Assembly (NCBI GenBank): GCA_016931035.1
Contig: JAFGFN010000153.1
Span: 1 to 40,881, forward strand
Direction of reading: 5' to 3'
Source: Candidatus Sumerlaeota bacterium
Lineage (GTDB): Bacteria > Sumerlaeota > Sumerlaeia > UBA8349
Length of the DNA stretch: 40,881 nt
This document shows, one piece after another, positions 31,692 to 39,182 of this stretch. Position 1 is the stretch's first letter, and every line of letters starts with the position of its first letter. Under the pieces are notes generated by a model. That model did no database searches and was not told where the DNA came from. It saw only the letters and a program-made list of their open reading frames with translations. Both the position numbers and the translations under genes were made by a program.

Positions 31692-32011
31692 TCAAGGGCG
31701 GCTGCCCCGCTCCACTCCTTCGACAGGCCCCGACTCCGCCCGCGCGTGTCGGATCATCTCCTCGAGTCGCCCACGCGGATCCGGCATATCCGGCTGGACT
31801 TCGTCATCCGACGATGCAGCCTTGGCGCCCCCCGCGGACCGGCCATCACGAACAGAGTCGGTACCAGGAGGCAGAGGAACACAATGGCCGCGACCGTGGG
31901 ATTGACCCCGAGAGCTTCGTCGAAGAGGGAAGCGGCCATGACGCCGAACAGGCCGCCGAGCAACAGGCACGCTCCGATAAGGACGAACAGCGTGATGAAG
32001 CAGCTCCGCAT
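31692..32011 (-). pseudogene. small membrane protein gene interrupted by a -1 frameshift at a G6 run
   Basis: The ATG at 32011 has GGGGAGGAG upstream and encodes two membrane segments (ITLFVLIGACLLLGGLFGVM and TVAAIVFLCLLVPTLFVMA). Read straight through, the frame ends at 31754 in an Arg-rich tail typical of out-of-frame translation. The neighbouring frame instead encodes a sensible acidic, helical end (SSDDEVQPDMPDPRGRLEEM) down to 31692. The frames join at a run of six G's (C's on the plus strand) near 31838-31845. One more G would restore a single gene. It may be a sequencing error, a real mutation or programmed slippage. Confidence 0.55.
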
Positions 32012-32153
32012 CGGCGGAATCTCCTCCCCGGGCTTGTCACGGCGCGGCTCTGTGTCCGTGCGCGCCGGCCGATTTCCTCCTTCTGGCGTAGAGCCCTGTG
32101 GCCTACAGCCTAATGCCTGCGACGTGCATCGCGCAACTTGAACTTGTAGAGTC

Positions 32154-32834
32154 TTACGATTCGACGGTCTTGCCGCCGCCCTTGGTCTCGCGGCGCAGCC
32201 GTTTGAGTTCGGCCTCGAGCTGCTCGTCGCCCTCGATATCGGAGAAGGCCTGTTCGAGGGTCGGTTTGCGCCCGTAGTTCACTAGGTCGGCCTCGGCCTC
32301 CATCCGATCGATGCGCCGCTCGAAACTCTCGAACCGCGTGAACACATCGGTCGAATCGGCCTTGCGGATATTGGTCTGGGCGCGGCGGCGCGAATGCGCG
32401 TGCTCGTGACGCTGAACGAGGATTTTCTGTTTCTCGCGCACCGAAGCCATCTTCGCTTCGAGTTCGACGATATCGTTCTGATAGTGTTCGATCAGAGCGT
32501 CGCACTCGGTCTTCTGAACGTCGATCGAGTCGGCGCGATCCACGTAGCGGCGCTTTTCGAGGAGCGCCTCGCGGGCCAGATCGTCGCGCTGCTTCTCGAC
32601 CGCCAGTCGTGCCTTGGCTTCCCACTGGTCGGCGCGGTCGCGCGCCTCGGTCGTCTGGCGTTCGAGCGTTTTGCTCTGGGCCATGGCGGCGGCGCACTGG
32701 GCCTTGATCTCGATCAACGTGTCCTCCATCTCCTGGAGCATCAGCTTGAGGAGTTTCTCGGGATTCTCGGCCTTCTCCAACATCGCGTTGATGTTGGAAG
32801 TGACGATGTCGCGGAGTCTGGTGAAGATACCCAT
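32154..32834 (-). CDS. pspA: phage shock protein A (PspA/IM30 family)
   Basis: The protein has 226 residues from the ATG at 32834 (MGIFTRLRDIVTSNINAMLE), the canonical family start, with GGAGGA upstream. The sequence is almost wholly coiled coil after the amphipathic N-terminal helix: ENPEKLLKLMLQEMEDTL, then heptad-rich segments to FERRIDRMEAEADLVN. PspA is an ESCRT-III-like peripheral membrane protein that binds stressed inner membrane. A C-terminal extension (ELKRLRRETKGGG) is short. It leads a minus-strand group of six small genes ending in pspC and has a sigma-54-like promoter upstream. Confidence 0.93.
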   Translation of the reverse strand: MGIFTRLRDIVTSNINAMLEKAENPEKLLKLMLQEMEDTLIEIKAQCAAAMAQSKTLERQTTEARDRADQWEAKARLAVEKQRDDLAREALLEKRRYVDRADSIDVQKTECDALIEHYQNDIVELEAKMASVREKQKILVQRHEHAHSRRRAQTNIRKADSTDVFTRFESFERRIDRMEAEADLVNYGRKPTLEQAFSDIEGDEQLEAELKRLRRETKGGGKTVES

Positions 32835-32882
32835 TTTCTTGTCCTCCATTACCTGGTCTGCCCGCATCCGAAGACCAGAATA

Positions 32883-32898
32883 GGCACGGAGCGTGCCA
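32883..32898 (-). promoter_or_regulatory. candidate sigma-54 promoter of the psp locus
   Basis: On the minus strand, TGGCACG-CTCC-GTGCC matches the -24/-12 consensus TGGCACG-N4-TTGCW at GG and GC with exact spacing. The expected start is about 37 nt before the pspA ATG. E. coli psp is sigma-54 dependent, which makes this credible. The same bases also form a small palindrome (GGCACG-CTC-CGTGCC), so chance is not excluded. Confidence 0.45.
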
Positions 32899-32927
32899 GG
32901 AGGACTCATACTCCCTAACTCAAGAAT

Positions 32928-32957
32928 TATAAGTCTTATATGTCCTATAGGACCTAT
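32928..32957. repeat. nine-base tandem repeat (TATAAGTCT/TATATGTCC/TATAGGACC)
   Basis: Three nonamers in a row, plus a partial TAT, lie just upstream of the pspA promoter. Each starts TATA and ends in a G-T/A-C-Y type triplet. The segment is AT-rich in a GC-rich background. Confidence 0.75.
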
Positions 32958-33066
32958 TCGATTCCCCGTAGGAGCCGCCCTCCAATGGCCGAATCCGCCA
33001 CGATCTGGCGGAGGACGCCACGGGCGGTCACGGGGCAACCCCTTTGCGAGGGAGGGGAGAAGAGTT

Positions 33067-33168
33067 CGAGCCACGGATTTGCACGGAGCGGCACGGATGA
33101 AGAGAAAGCGATACGAACGATTCCCGCGGTTCCCAGTCCGTGTTCAATCCGTGTGAATCCGTGGCTCG
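33067..33168. repeat. CACGGAT inverted repeat, two arms
   Basis: CGAGCCACGGATT at the left edge (from 33067) and AATCCGTGGCTCG at the right edge (to 33168) are perfect 13-bp inverted copies. Inward, each arm continues as CACGGA units with a 10-11 bp period (left to 33098, right from 33136). The same family occurs at 11326-11356. Confidence 0.88.
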
Positions 33169-33358
33169 TTTCTTTTCCCGATCCTGGCGAACTCGCGTTC
33201 GAGAGTGCCCATCCCAAGGAACGGGTTGCGTCGGGCGGAAAGGTGTCGCACGGATCGGCGCTTGAGTCGTCGAGCGAGGTCTATCGTTCCAACTTGGCTT
33301 CAGGAAAGCTGTTCCAGGTCATTCAAGTCCTACCGCGTACCCTCCGACGAGTAGGTAT

Positions 33359-33595
33359 TCAACTCGGTGGGAAGTCAGCAGTCTCAAGAACTCTTTGAAG
33401 TCGGGCGGTAGTCGAATCATAGCCATACGCGATCTGGCGGTAGAGTTCGATCGCTTCGAGGCGTTCCAGAGGGGATTTGCTCAACCAGAACGCCTTCTCG
33501 TCGGATTCCTCGAAAAGCGTTCCGGTTGTGACGATGGAACGATCGACGCGCGGGAAGACGCCGGTTTCGGGTTTCTTCGGGATGATGTCGGTCAT
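33359..33595 (-). CDS. small conserved protein with LERLEAIELYRQ...YDSTTARLQRVLE signature
   Basis: The protein has 78 residues from the ATG at 33595, with GGAGGATGGGG upstream. The C-terminal half (SPLERLEAIELYRQIAYGYD, then TTARLQRVLE) is a helical pattern I have seen in many small proteins of environmental bacteria, often near mobile or toxin-antitoxin-like genes, but I cannot name the function. Here it stands alone, 70 bp downstream of the LarA-family gene on the same strand. No nucleotidyltransferase partner is visible. Confidence 0.7.
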   Translation of the reverse strand: MTDIIPKKPETGVFPRVDRSIVTTGTLFEESDEKAFWLSKSPLERLEAIELYRQIAYGYDSTTARLQRVLETADFPPS

Positions 33596-33665
33596 TGTCG
33601 TACCCCATCCTCCTCTCACGAATACCGCGTCTTCCCCGGCCAATCAACTCCAAACCGCCTGTCCC

Positions 33666-34961
33666 TCAATCAGATGCCAACGCCGTCTCGACGTACGGCC
33701 CCTTCGGGATGACGGCAAGGGTGGCGGAGGGGCCGTGTTTCGCCAGGGCGTCGCGCAAGGCCTGGTTCGGATCGCGATAGAGATTCACTCCGAGGCGCCT
33801 CATGCGCTCGGGGTCGAGGTTCTCGCTGACAAAGTAGACTTCGTTCTTCGAGAGCGACTTGCAGGTCTCCTGGATGGCCCACTGGTCGATCTGGTAGAAC
33901 CCGGGTCGAGAAATCAGCGACATGATCTGTTCGGGCGACTCGGCGCGGTCGATCAAATCGCGGAACTCGGGGCTGCCCTCGCCTTCCTCGCACTCGGCGG
34001 CGACGATCACCGTCCCACCCGGTTTGACGATCGGATATCCGCTCAACATGCCTTTGTTCGTTTGGTAGAAGGTCGCGTCGAGCGGGTAGCCCGCCGACGA
34101 GGTGAGGACGACGTCGACCGGTTCGGGGACGGTGGCTACGCCGTGGCGACGGAGGAATCGGACCCCTTCGAGGTGGGCGGCGTCGAGATCGCCCGCGAAC
34201 ACGCCCGTGACGCGCCGCTCGGGGTCAAGCGTCGCGTTGACGAGAAAGTCCACTCCGGCGAGGCGAGCGACAGCGAGCGCTTCTTCGTGGACGGGGTTGC
34301 CTTCGAGGCATCCGGCCATCGCGCGCGGATGGCCCAGGATCTCGACCCCGTGGAAGTATTTGACCGTGTCGTAGGACGCGATGCCGGGGCAAATCCCCTT
34401 GCGTCCGCCCGAGTAGCCCGCCATGAGGTGCGGTTCGATCAGCCCGGTCACGATCTTGAGATCGCTCTCGACGTAGAACCGGTTCACGACGGCCTCGACG
34501 CCCGACGGCGTGCGGCCGACGGACACACACGAAGCCGGGTCGCGCGCGACGTGGTTCAGGACGCGCAATCGCCCGACCAGATCGGGACCGAGAATCTCTT
34601 CGAGCGCCGGACCTTCGGTCGGGGAGTGGATTCCCGTGGCGATCAGAATCGCGATCCGGTCGTCGTCGAGCCCGGCTTGGGCGAGGACGTCGAGAATTGG
34701 AGGGAGAATCGCCCGGTTGGGGACCGGACGGGTGCGGTCCGAGACCACGATGCAGCAGTCGCGTCGCCTCTGCGCGATCTCGCGAAGAGGGGGAGAGCCG
34801 ATGGGGTGTTCGAGCGCATGGGCGGTTGCCGCCGTAGGGTCGGTTAGCGGTTCGACCTCCCCGTAGTCCAAAACGTGAATCCGATGACCGGCCGGAATAG
34901 CAACTTCGATGCCGCGACGACCGTAAGCGAGACGAACCGTGGTTTCCGCACTGGCGCTCAC
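33666..34961 (-). CDS. LarA family nickel-dependent racemase/epimerase
   Basis: The protein has 431 residues. The start is the GTG at 34959-34961, whose GTGA overlaps the stop of the upstream gene. Residues aligned with Lactobacillus plantarum LarA are all present at a constant +4 offset: SDRTRPVPN at 74-82 (Asp75, Arg79-region), His112 (ATGIHSPT), His178, Lys188 (GYSGGRKGICPG) and His204 (KYFHG). In LarA the two histidines are the proton-transfer bases, the lysine tethers the nickel-pincer nucleotide, and the last histidine binds nickel. It should therefore be an active 2-hydroxyacid racemase or epimerase, substrate unknown. Cofactor genes larB, larC and larE are not in the window. Confidence 0.87.
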   Translation of the reverse strand: MSASAETTVRLAYGRRGIEVAIPAGHRIHVLDYGEVEPLTDPTAATAHALEHPIGSPPLREIAQRRRDCCIVVSDRTRPVPNRAILPPILDVLAQAGLDDDRIAILIATGIHSPTEGPALEEILGPDLVGRLRVLNHVARDPASCVSVGRTPSGVEAVVNRFYVESDLKIVTGLIEPHLMAGYSGGRKGICPGIASYDTVKYFHGVEILGHPRAMAGCLEGNPVHEEALAVARLAGVDFLVNATLDPERRVTGVFAGDLDAAHLEGVRFLRRHGVATVPEPVDVVLTSSAGYPLDATFYQTNKGMLSGYPIVKPGGTVIVAAECEEGEGSPEFRDLIDRAESPEQIMSLISRPGFYQIDQWAIQETCKSLSKNEVYFVSENLDPERMRRLGVNLYRDPNQALRDALAKHGPSATLAVIPKGPYVETALASD

Positions 34962-35884
34962 GGAGCGGTCTCCCATTCTCCGATCCAGGGGCCTTCGAGG
35001 CGGATGCGCGAGAGGAACTGCGGTTCTTCGCCCATGCGTCGGACCGGGGGCAGCCTTCCGAGACTCCAGAGGATGAAAACCGCGTCTTTCTCGACGGCCT
35101 TGGAGACCACGGTCCAGACGATCGAGTCGGGTTTGAGTTTCACGCGGGGACGACCCAAGGCCAGAGTCTGGAACGACTCGCGCGCGATGTTGCTCCCGTC
35201 CTCCAGAATCGACTCGGTGTGCCAATCGAATTCCGGGGCCGAGTCCTCCTTGAGCAACTCGACGAAGCGGGCGGTTCTCGCGATGCAGCTCGCGGCCGTT
35301 CCGTCGAGAAACTCCTTCCATGTGCCCGACTCAACTCGTGCGATATCAACGGTCGTCTTGGCCTGGGTCGTGGGCGCATCGGAACGCACGAAGCGCAGCG
35401 ACGTTCTGCACGCGAGCGGCACCCCCCACAGGTGGCCGTTGGCCCGCACGGTGTTCCAGGCCGCGGGATAGATGTCCACCCCCTCGGAGCGCACGCTGTC
35501 GAGGGTCTCGTCGATGTCCTTGAGAACGTCGCGCTGGGCCATCTCCAACAGGCGAGGCGACCAGAGGAGAACGAGATCGGGGGGGGCCTCGGCTTTCGCG
35601 CCTCGGGTCAGCTCGCGCTCGAACTCCTCGGGATCGAGATACCTGAGCACGAGCCGCCCATCCGATGCCGCGAGGTTGTACTCGTCCACGAGTTTTTCGA
35701 CGGCGCGGGCCACGGCGTCGGCGGGATCGACGTCGGTCCAGACGACGATGGCCGCCGCGGGCGACGCCTCCGGGTCCGTGGCCGTCGGGGACGTGGGTTC
35801 CGTTCGCCCCAAACGGGCAAAAAGAACAAGGAGAGCGCATCCGAATGCAAGACTTCGGAGGATCGTGCGTGGGACGAAGTGCAT
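34958..35884 (-). CDS. short extracellular solute-binding protein-like protein
   Basis: The protein has 308 residues with a Sec-type signal (hydrophobic residues about 9-25). It resembles the N-terminal part of ABC sugar/oligopeptide-binding proteins: VVWTDVDPADAVARAVEKLVDEYN, PPDLVLLWSPRLLEMAQ, LKDIDETLDS, YPAAWNTVRANGHLWGVPLA. Typical family members have about 400 residues, and no permease or ATPase gene is nearby, so it may be a diverged sensor or scavenging protein. A TTGACA at 35963-35968 (minus strand) could be its -35 box. Its stop overlaps the start of the LarA-family gene, implying coupled translation and perhaps a shared ligand. Confidence 0.75.
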   Translation of the reverse strand: MHFVPRTILRSLAFGCALLVLFARLGRTEPTSPTATDPEASPAAAIVVWTDVDPADAVARAVEKLVDEYNLAASDGRLVLRYLDPEEFERELTRGAKAEAPPDLVLLWSPRLLEMAQRDVLKDIDETLDSVRSEGVDIYPAAWNTVRANGHLWGVPLACRTSLRFVRSDAPTTQAKTTVDIARVESGTWKEFLDGTAASCIARTARFVELLKEDSAPEFDWHTESILEDGSNIARESFQTLALGRPRVKLKPDSIVWTVVSKAVEKDAVFILWSLGRLPPVRRMGEEPQFLSRIRLEGPWIGEWETAP

Positions 35885-35977
35885 GGTCGAAGGTCCGTTT
35901 CCGAGCGGGAAAAACGAAGTTGTCTTTCTCCGTCGCTATTGGTAACACTGGATCTCGTGGAGTGTCAAGAGGACAAG

Positions 35978-36035
35978 GGGATTGCGGACCTCGGATTGCG
36001 GATCTCGGATTTCAGATTTGAGATTTCGGATTGAG
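35978..36035. repeat. simple imperfect repeat (GGATTgcGGA/CTCGGATT type)
   Basis: Successive units such as GATTGCGGACCTC, GGATTGCGGATCTC, GGATTTCAGATTTG and AGATTTCGGATTG follow each other between the solute-binding-protein gene and xseA. The period is about 13-14 bases and the copies are degenerate. Confidence 0.6.
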
Positions 36036-36095
36036 AATGCGCGGCAGGGAAGATCGCATCGGCGAACCGAGGGAATCGTCGAGGAGTTGCGCGTC

Positions 36096-37373
36096 ATGCC
36101 GAATGCATCGTCTCACGACTCGCCCGATCGTCGCCCGTTGAGCGTCTCGGAACTGACGCAGACGGTCAAACGTCTGCTCGAAACGCAGATTGGGCGCGTC
36201 GAGGTGGAAGGGGAGATCGGCAACTGGTCCGTCTCGTCGCGTGGCCATGCGTACTTCGTCCTCAAAGACGAACGCGCGGTGGTCCAGTGCGTCCTGTTCC
36301 AGGGCGCGCGGTCGCGCCTGACGTTCGATCCCGAGGACGGCGCGAAGGTGGTCGCCGCGGGCGAGGTCTCGGTCTACGAGGCGCGAGGCCAGTATCAGTT
36401 GATTGTCTCGTCGTTGCGCCAGACGGGTCTGGGGGACCTGTACCGGCGATTCGTCGAGCTGCGCGACCGGCTCGATAAGGAAGGCCTTTTCGACCCCAAA
36501 CACAAACGCCCGATTCCCGAGTTTCCGCGCCGAATCGGGGTCGTCACCTCTGCGACGGGTGCCGCGTTGCGCGACATCGTCCATGTGATTCGCCGCCGAA
36601 TGCCGTGCGTCGAGATTGTTCTTTCGCCGACGCTCGTCCAAGGAAACGAAGCGCCGCCCGAGATTGTCCGCGCGATCGAGCGGCTCAACCGTCTCGGATC
36701 GCCCGAGGCGGCGCGGCGCGGTCTCGAACCCGTGGACGTGATTGTCGTGGCGCGCGGCGGCGGATCGATCGAGGACCTGTGGGCGTTCAACGACGAACGG
36801 GTCGCTCGGGCGATCTACGCTTCTGGCGTCCCGGTGATTTCGGCCATCGGTCATGAGGTGGACTTCACGATCGCCGATTTCGTCGCCGATCTACGCGCGC
36901 CCACGCCCTCGGCCGCGGCGGAAGTCGTCGTGGCCGAAATCGGCGCGGTGGGTGAACGTGTGGTCCAGGCGCGTCAGAGAATCACGCGGGTCTTGTCGCA
37001 TCTGGTCGAGACGCGCCGGCTCGAATTGGAGCGCTTGCTGCGAAGTTGGGGATTGCGTCAGCCTCTCGACCTGGTGCGTCAGGCAACGCAGCGGCTCGAC
37101 GACCTGTCGGCGCGCGCCGCCTCGGCCGTGCAGCGAGCCGCGACCCAGGCCGCGCACCGGGTGGAATCGCTCGGCGGACGTCTCGGCGCGCTCGATCCCG
37201 AAGGGGTCCTCTTGCGGGGATACAGCATCGTTTCTCGCGCGCGCGACGGACGGGTGGTGACGCGAGAGAGCCAGGTCCGGGTGAGCGATCATCTCTCGAT
37301 CCGGCTTTCGCAAGGCGACCTGCGCGCCGCCGTCGTGCCCAAGGGGGAGGACTTTCTCGACGGCGCGATGTGA
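36096..37373 (+). CDS. xseA: exodeoxyribonuclease VII large subunit
   Basis: The protein has 425 residues from the ATG at 36096, which has GAGGAG upstream. Residues about 15-110 are the OB-fold (LSVSELTQTVKRLLE, VEGEIGNWSVSSRGHAYFVLKD). The catalytic domain has IGVVTSATGAALRDIVHV, VDVIVVARGGGSIEDLWAF and VISAIGHEVDFTIADFVAD, then APTPSAAAE. The C-terminal part is helical, ending with LDPEGVLLRGYSIV. With XseB it degrades single-stranded DNA into acid-soluble oligonucleotides. No xseB is visible in the window. The following gene begins 137 bp later. Confidence 0.95.
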   Translation: MPNASSHDSPDRRPLSVSELTQTVKRLLETQIGRVEVEGEIGNWSVSSRGHAYFVLKDERAVVQCVLFQGARSRLTFDPEDGAKVVAAGEVSVYEARGQYQLIVSSLRQTGLGDLYRRFVELRDRLDKEGLFDPKHKRPIPEFPRRIGVVTSATGAALRDIVHVIRRRMPCVEIVLSPTLVQGNEAPPEIVRAIERLNRLGSPEAARRGLEPVDVIVVARGGGSIEDLWAFNDERVARAIYASGVPVISAIGHEVDFTIADFVADLRAPTPSAAAEVVVAEIGAVGERVVQARQRITRVLSHLVETRRLELERLLRSWGLRQPLDLVRQATQRLDDLSARAASAVQRAATQAAHRVESLGGRLGALDPEGVLLRGYSIVSRARDGRVVTRESQVRVSDHLSIRLSQGDLRAAVVPKGEDFLDGAM

Positions 37374-37510
37374 GTTGCGGGTCGGACGATTTCAGATGGC
37401 GAACCGCGGACCGAAGGTGGAAGCGCGCAGGCGGGAAAGAGAACGGCGAGGCAGATCCTGGGTCTGACCGCCGTGGAGGCTGGAAAGCCCGGGCCACGAG
37501 GGAGAACGGC

Positions 37511-38299
37511 GTGGAGATCGTCTTGGCGCCCGTCCGAATCGAGACGGGCGATACTCGTCAGATCGCACATATCTTGGCGGAGCGAGTCAACGAATTGTCC
37601 GCGGAGACGGACCTCGTCGTCTTCCCGCAGATTCGGCTCGGGGCGTTCTCGTTCGATCCACGCGGTGGACGCTCGGGGACCGCATCGTTGTCGCAAACCT
37701 TCTCCGACTCGATTTCGCAGATCGCGAGTCGCTACGGCGTCCATATCGTCGCGGCGACGCTCGAACGCGCGGAATCGTCGGACCGGGAGACGATCCTCGC
37801 GGCCGCTCCCAGGGGAGTGGTGGCGATCCGCACGCGACACGCCGGCGTTTCCGATTCGGGCGAGACCGCTCGTTTCGAGCCGATATCGGTCGCCGCGGGC
37901 GATGGGAAGGCCGCTCTCGCGCTCCGAGCCGACCTGGACGATCCGCGATTGGCTCTCGGTTTGCGCGAAGCGAGACCCGACGTCCTGATCGTCCCGATGC
38001 GCCTGACCGGTTCGCCCGACGAATACCGTCGGATCGCGGTGCACAACCCTCCTGCCGCCCTGGCGGGACTTCGTTCGCGGCTCGCCGAGATGGCCCGAAC
38101 GGCGCGGCGCCGCGTGGCGGCCGTCAACGCGATCGGCCAGGATCTCCCCGACGGGGAGTGCGGTCCGTGCGGCGGCGTCTTCGTGTACGATCCGCAAGGA
38201 CGCGCGGAAATCGAGCAAAGTCTGTACAAGGAGTCTCCCTATCGTCTTCGAATCGATCCGACAACGCGATTCCTTCATCGGCCGAGTGTGATAGAATGA
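37511..38299 (+). CDS. degenerate carbon-nitrogen hydrolase (nitrilase-fold) protein
   Basis: The protein has 262 residues from a GTG with GAGGGAGAAC upstream. The overall pattern is of the nitrilase superfamily: an early strand then TDLVVFPQIRLGAF, a middle YGVHIVAATLER, then PDVLIVPMRLTG and an end of the type RRVAAVNAIGQD...GGVFVYDPQGRAEI. The catalytic triad looks lost. The usual Glu of V-F-P-E is Gln40, and the position of the nucleophile Cys (C-x-D-x-x-x-P) is Ala140 in LRADLDDPRLA. If the alignment is right it is a pseudoenzyme, possibly a binding protein. The assignment to the fold is by eye only. Confidence 0.5.
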   Translation: MEIVLAPVRIETGDTRQIAHILAERVNELSAETDLVVFPQIRLGAFSFDPRGGRSGTASLSQTFSDSISQIASRYGVHIVAATLERAESSDRETILAAAPRGVVAIRTRHAGVSDSGETARFEPISVAAGDGKAALALRADLDDPRLALGLREARPDVLIVPMRLTGSPDEYRRIAVHNPPAALAGLRSRLAEMARTARRRVAAVNAIGQDLPDGECGPCGGVFVYDPQGRAEIEQSLYKESPYRLRIDPTTRFLHRPSVIE

Positions 38300-38316
38300 G
38301 GATCGAGAATAAGCGG

Positions 38317-38335
38317 CCCCGCGATTGGCGCGGGG
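38317..38335 (+). promoter_or_regulatory. hairpin abutting the bcp Shine-Dalgarno
   Basis: CCCCGCG (38317-38323) pairs perfectly with CGCGGGG (38329-38335) around a 5-nt loop. The 3' arm runs directly into GGAGGAGG, the ribosome-binding site of the peroxiredoxin gene. There is no T-run, so it is not a standard terminator; it could affect translation or mRNA stability. Confidence 0.4.
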
Positions 38336-38350
38336 GGAGGAGGATCGGCC

Positions 38351-38821
38351 ATGATGCCTCAACCCGGACGGAGCGCCCCGGACTTCGCCTTGCCCGACGA
38401 CCAGGGCGAGACGCGGTCCTTATCGCAGTATCGCGGGCGATGGGTGCTCCTATACTTTTATCCGAGAGACGACACGCCGGGATGCACTCTGGAGGCGTGC
38501 GGCATCCGCGACGTGTGGCGCGAGTTCGAAAAGGCGGGAATCCAGGTCCTCGGTGTCAGCATCGATTCGGTGTCGAGACACGACAAGTTCCGCCAGAAGT
38601 ACGGTTTGCCGTTTCCGCTCTTGTCGGACGGGGAGAAGCAAGCGGTCGAGCTCTATGGGGTTTGGGCGCTCAAGAAATCGATGGGACGCGAGTACATGGG
38701 AACGCGCCGCACCTCATTCCTGATCGACCCGGAAGGTCGGGTCGCCAAGGTGTACTCTCAAGTGAAACCCGAGGAGCACGCCGGCGAGGTCCTTGCCGAC
38801 TGGGCGAAGCTCTCTGCGTAA
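38351..38821 (+). CDS. bcp: thioredoxin-dependent peroxiredoxin, Bcp/PrxQ family
   Basis: The protein has 156 residues. The peroxidatic motif is PGCTLEACGIRD, with peroxidatic Cys45 and resolving Cys50 five residues later, the arrangement of BCP/PrxQ proteins. The N-terminus (GRSAPDFALPDDQGETRSLS), then VLLYFYPRDDTPGC, GVSIDSVSRHDKFRQKYG and RRTSFLIDPEGRV complete the family pattern. It reduces hydrogen and organic peroxides in the cytoplasm using thioredoxin. GGAGGAGG precedes the ATGATG start. Confidence 0.95.
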   Translation: MMPQPGRSAPDFALPDDQGETRSLSQYRGRWVLLYFYPRDDTPGCTLEACGIRDVWREFEKAGIQVLGVSIDSVSRHDKFRQKYGLPFPLLSDGEKQAVELYGVWALKKSMGREYMGTRRTSFLIDPEGRVAKVYSQVKPEEHAGEVLADWAKLSA

Positions 38822-38900
38822 ACAACTGCATACAACCGCGCGCGTTTGCCGTCGGGCGAAAACCGCGCTCAAACCATTCCACGGGCCCCGAGATACTCCT

Positions 38901-39182
38901 ATGAGCGTTTTCGAAGCAGTGATGCTGATTTGTTTCGGAGTCAGCTGGCCGATCTCGATCGCCAAATCGCTCCGCACGCGGAAAGTGATCGGCAAGAGCC
39001 CGCTTTTCATGGCCGTGGTGTTTGTCGGTTACGTCAGCGGCGTGATCCACAAAGTGCTCTGCTCGTTCGACTGGGTCACCGCGCTCTACGCCCTCAACAT
39101 GGTCATGGTGGGTGTCGACTTGCTTCTCTACTACCGCTACCTGCCCTTGGCGGAACCTTCCTGCCGCGGGATTGGCGACTAG
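38901..39182 (+). CDS. small PQ-loop/SemiSWEET-like membrane protein
   Basis: The protein has 93 residues from the ATG at 38901. Three hydrophobic segments are visible (residues about 2-20, 33-52 and 60-80). The motif FGVSWPISIAKSLRTRKVIGKSPLF in the first part, read in pieces, resembles the SWP-x-S-I-x-K-S-L/GKSP signature of PQ-loop-like half-transporters. GYVSGVIHKVL and LYALNMVMVGVDLLLYYRY complete the pattern. SemiSWEETs dimerise to carry sugars, but the substrate here is unknown. I see no good Shine-Dalgarno. It follows bcp after about 80 bp and may be read with it. Confidence 0.75.
   Translation: MSVFEAVMLICFGVSWPISIAKSLRTRKVIGKSPLFMAVVFVGYVSGVIHKVLCSFDWVTALYALNMVMVGVDLLLYYRYLPLAEPSCRGIGD

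Larger units (their letters stand above)
32835..33358. other. intergenic region upstream of pspA
   Basis: These 524 bp contain the candidate sigma-54 promoter, the nonamer repeat and the CACGGAT inverted repeat, each listed separately. The stretch from 33169 to 33358 shows no gene and no structure I can name. Confidence 0.5.

Noticed and set aside
33169..33358. Short frames between the CACGGAT repeat and the 78-residue gene
   Set aside because: They have no ribosome-binding site, no family-like sequence, and partly translate the repeat.
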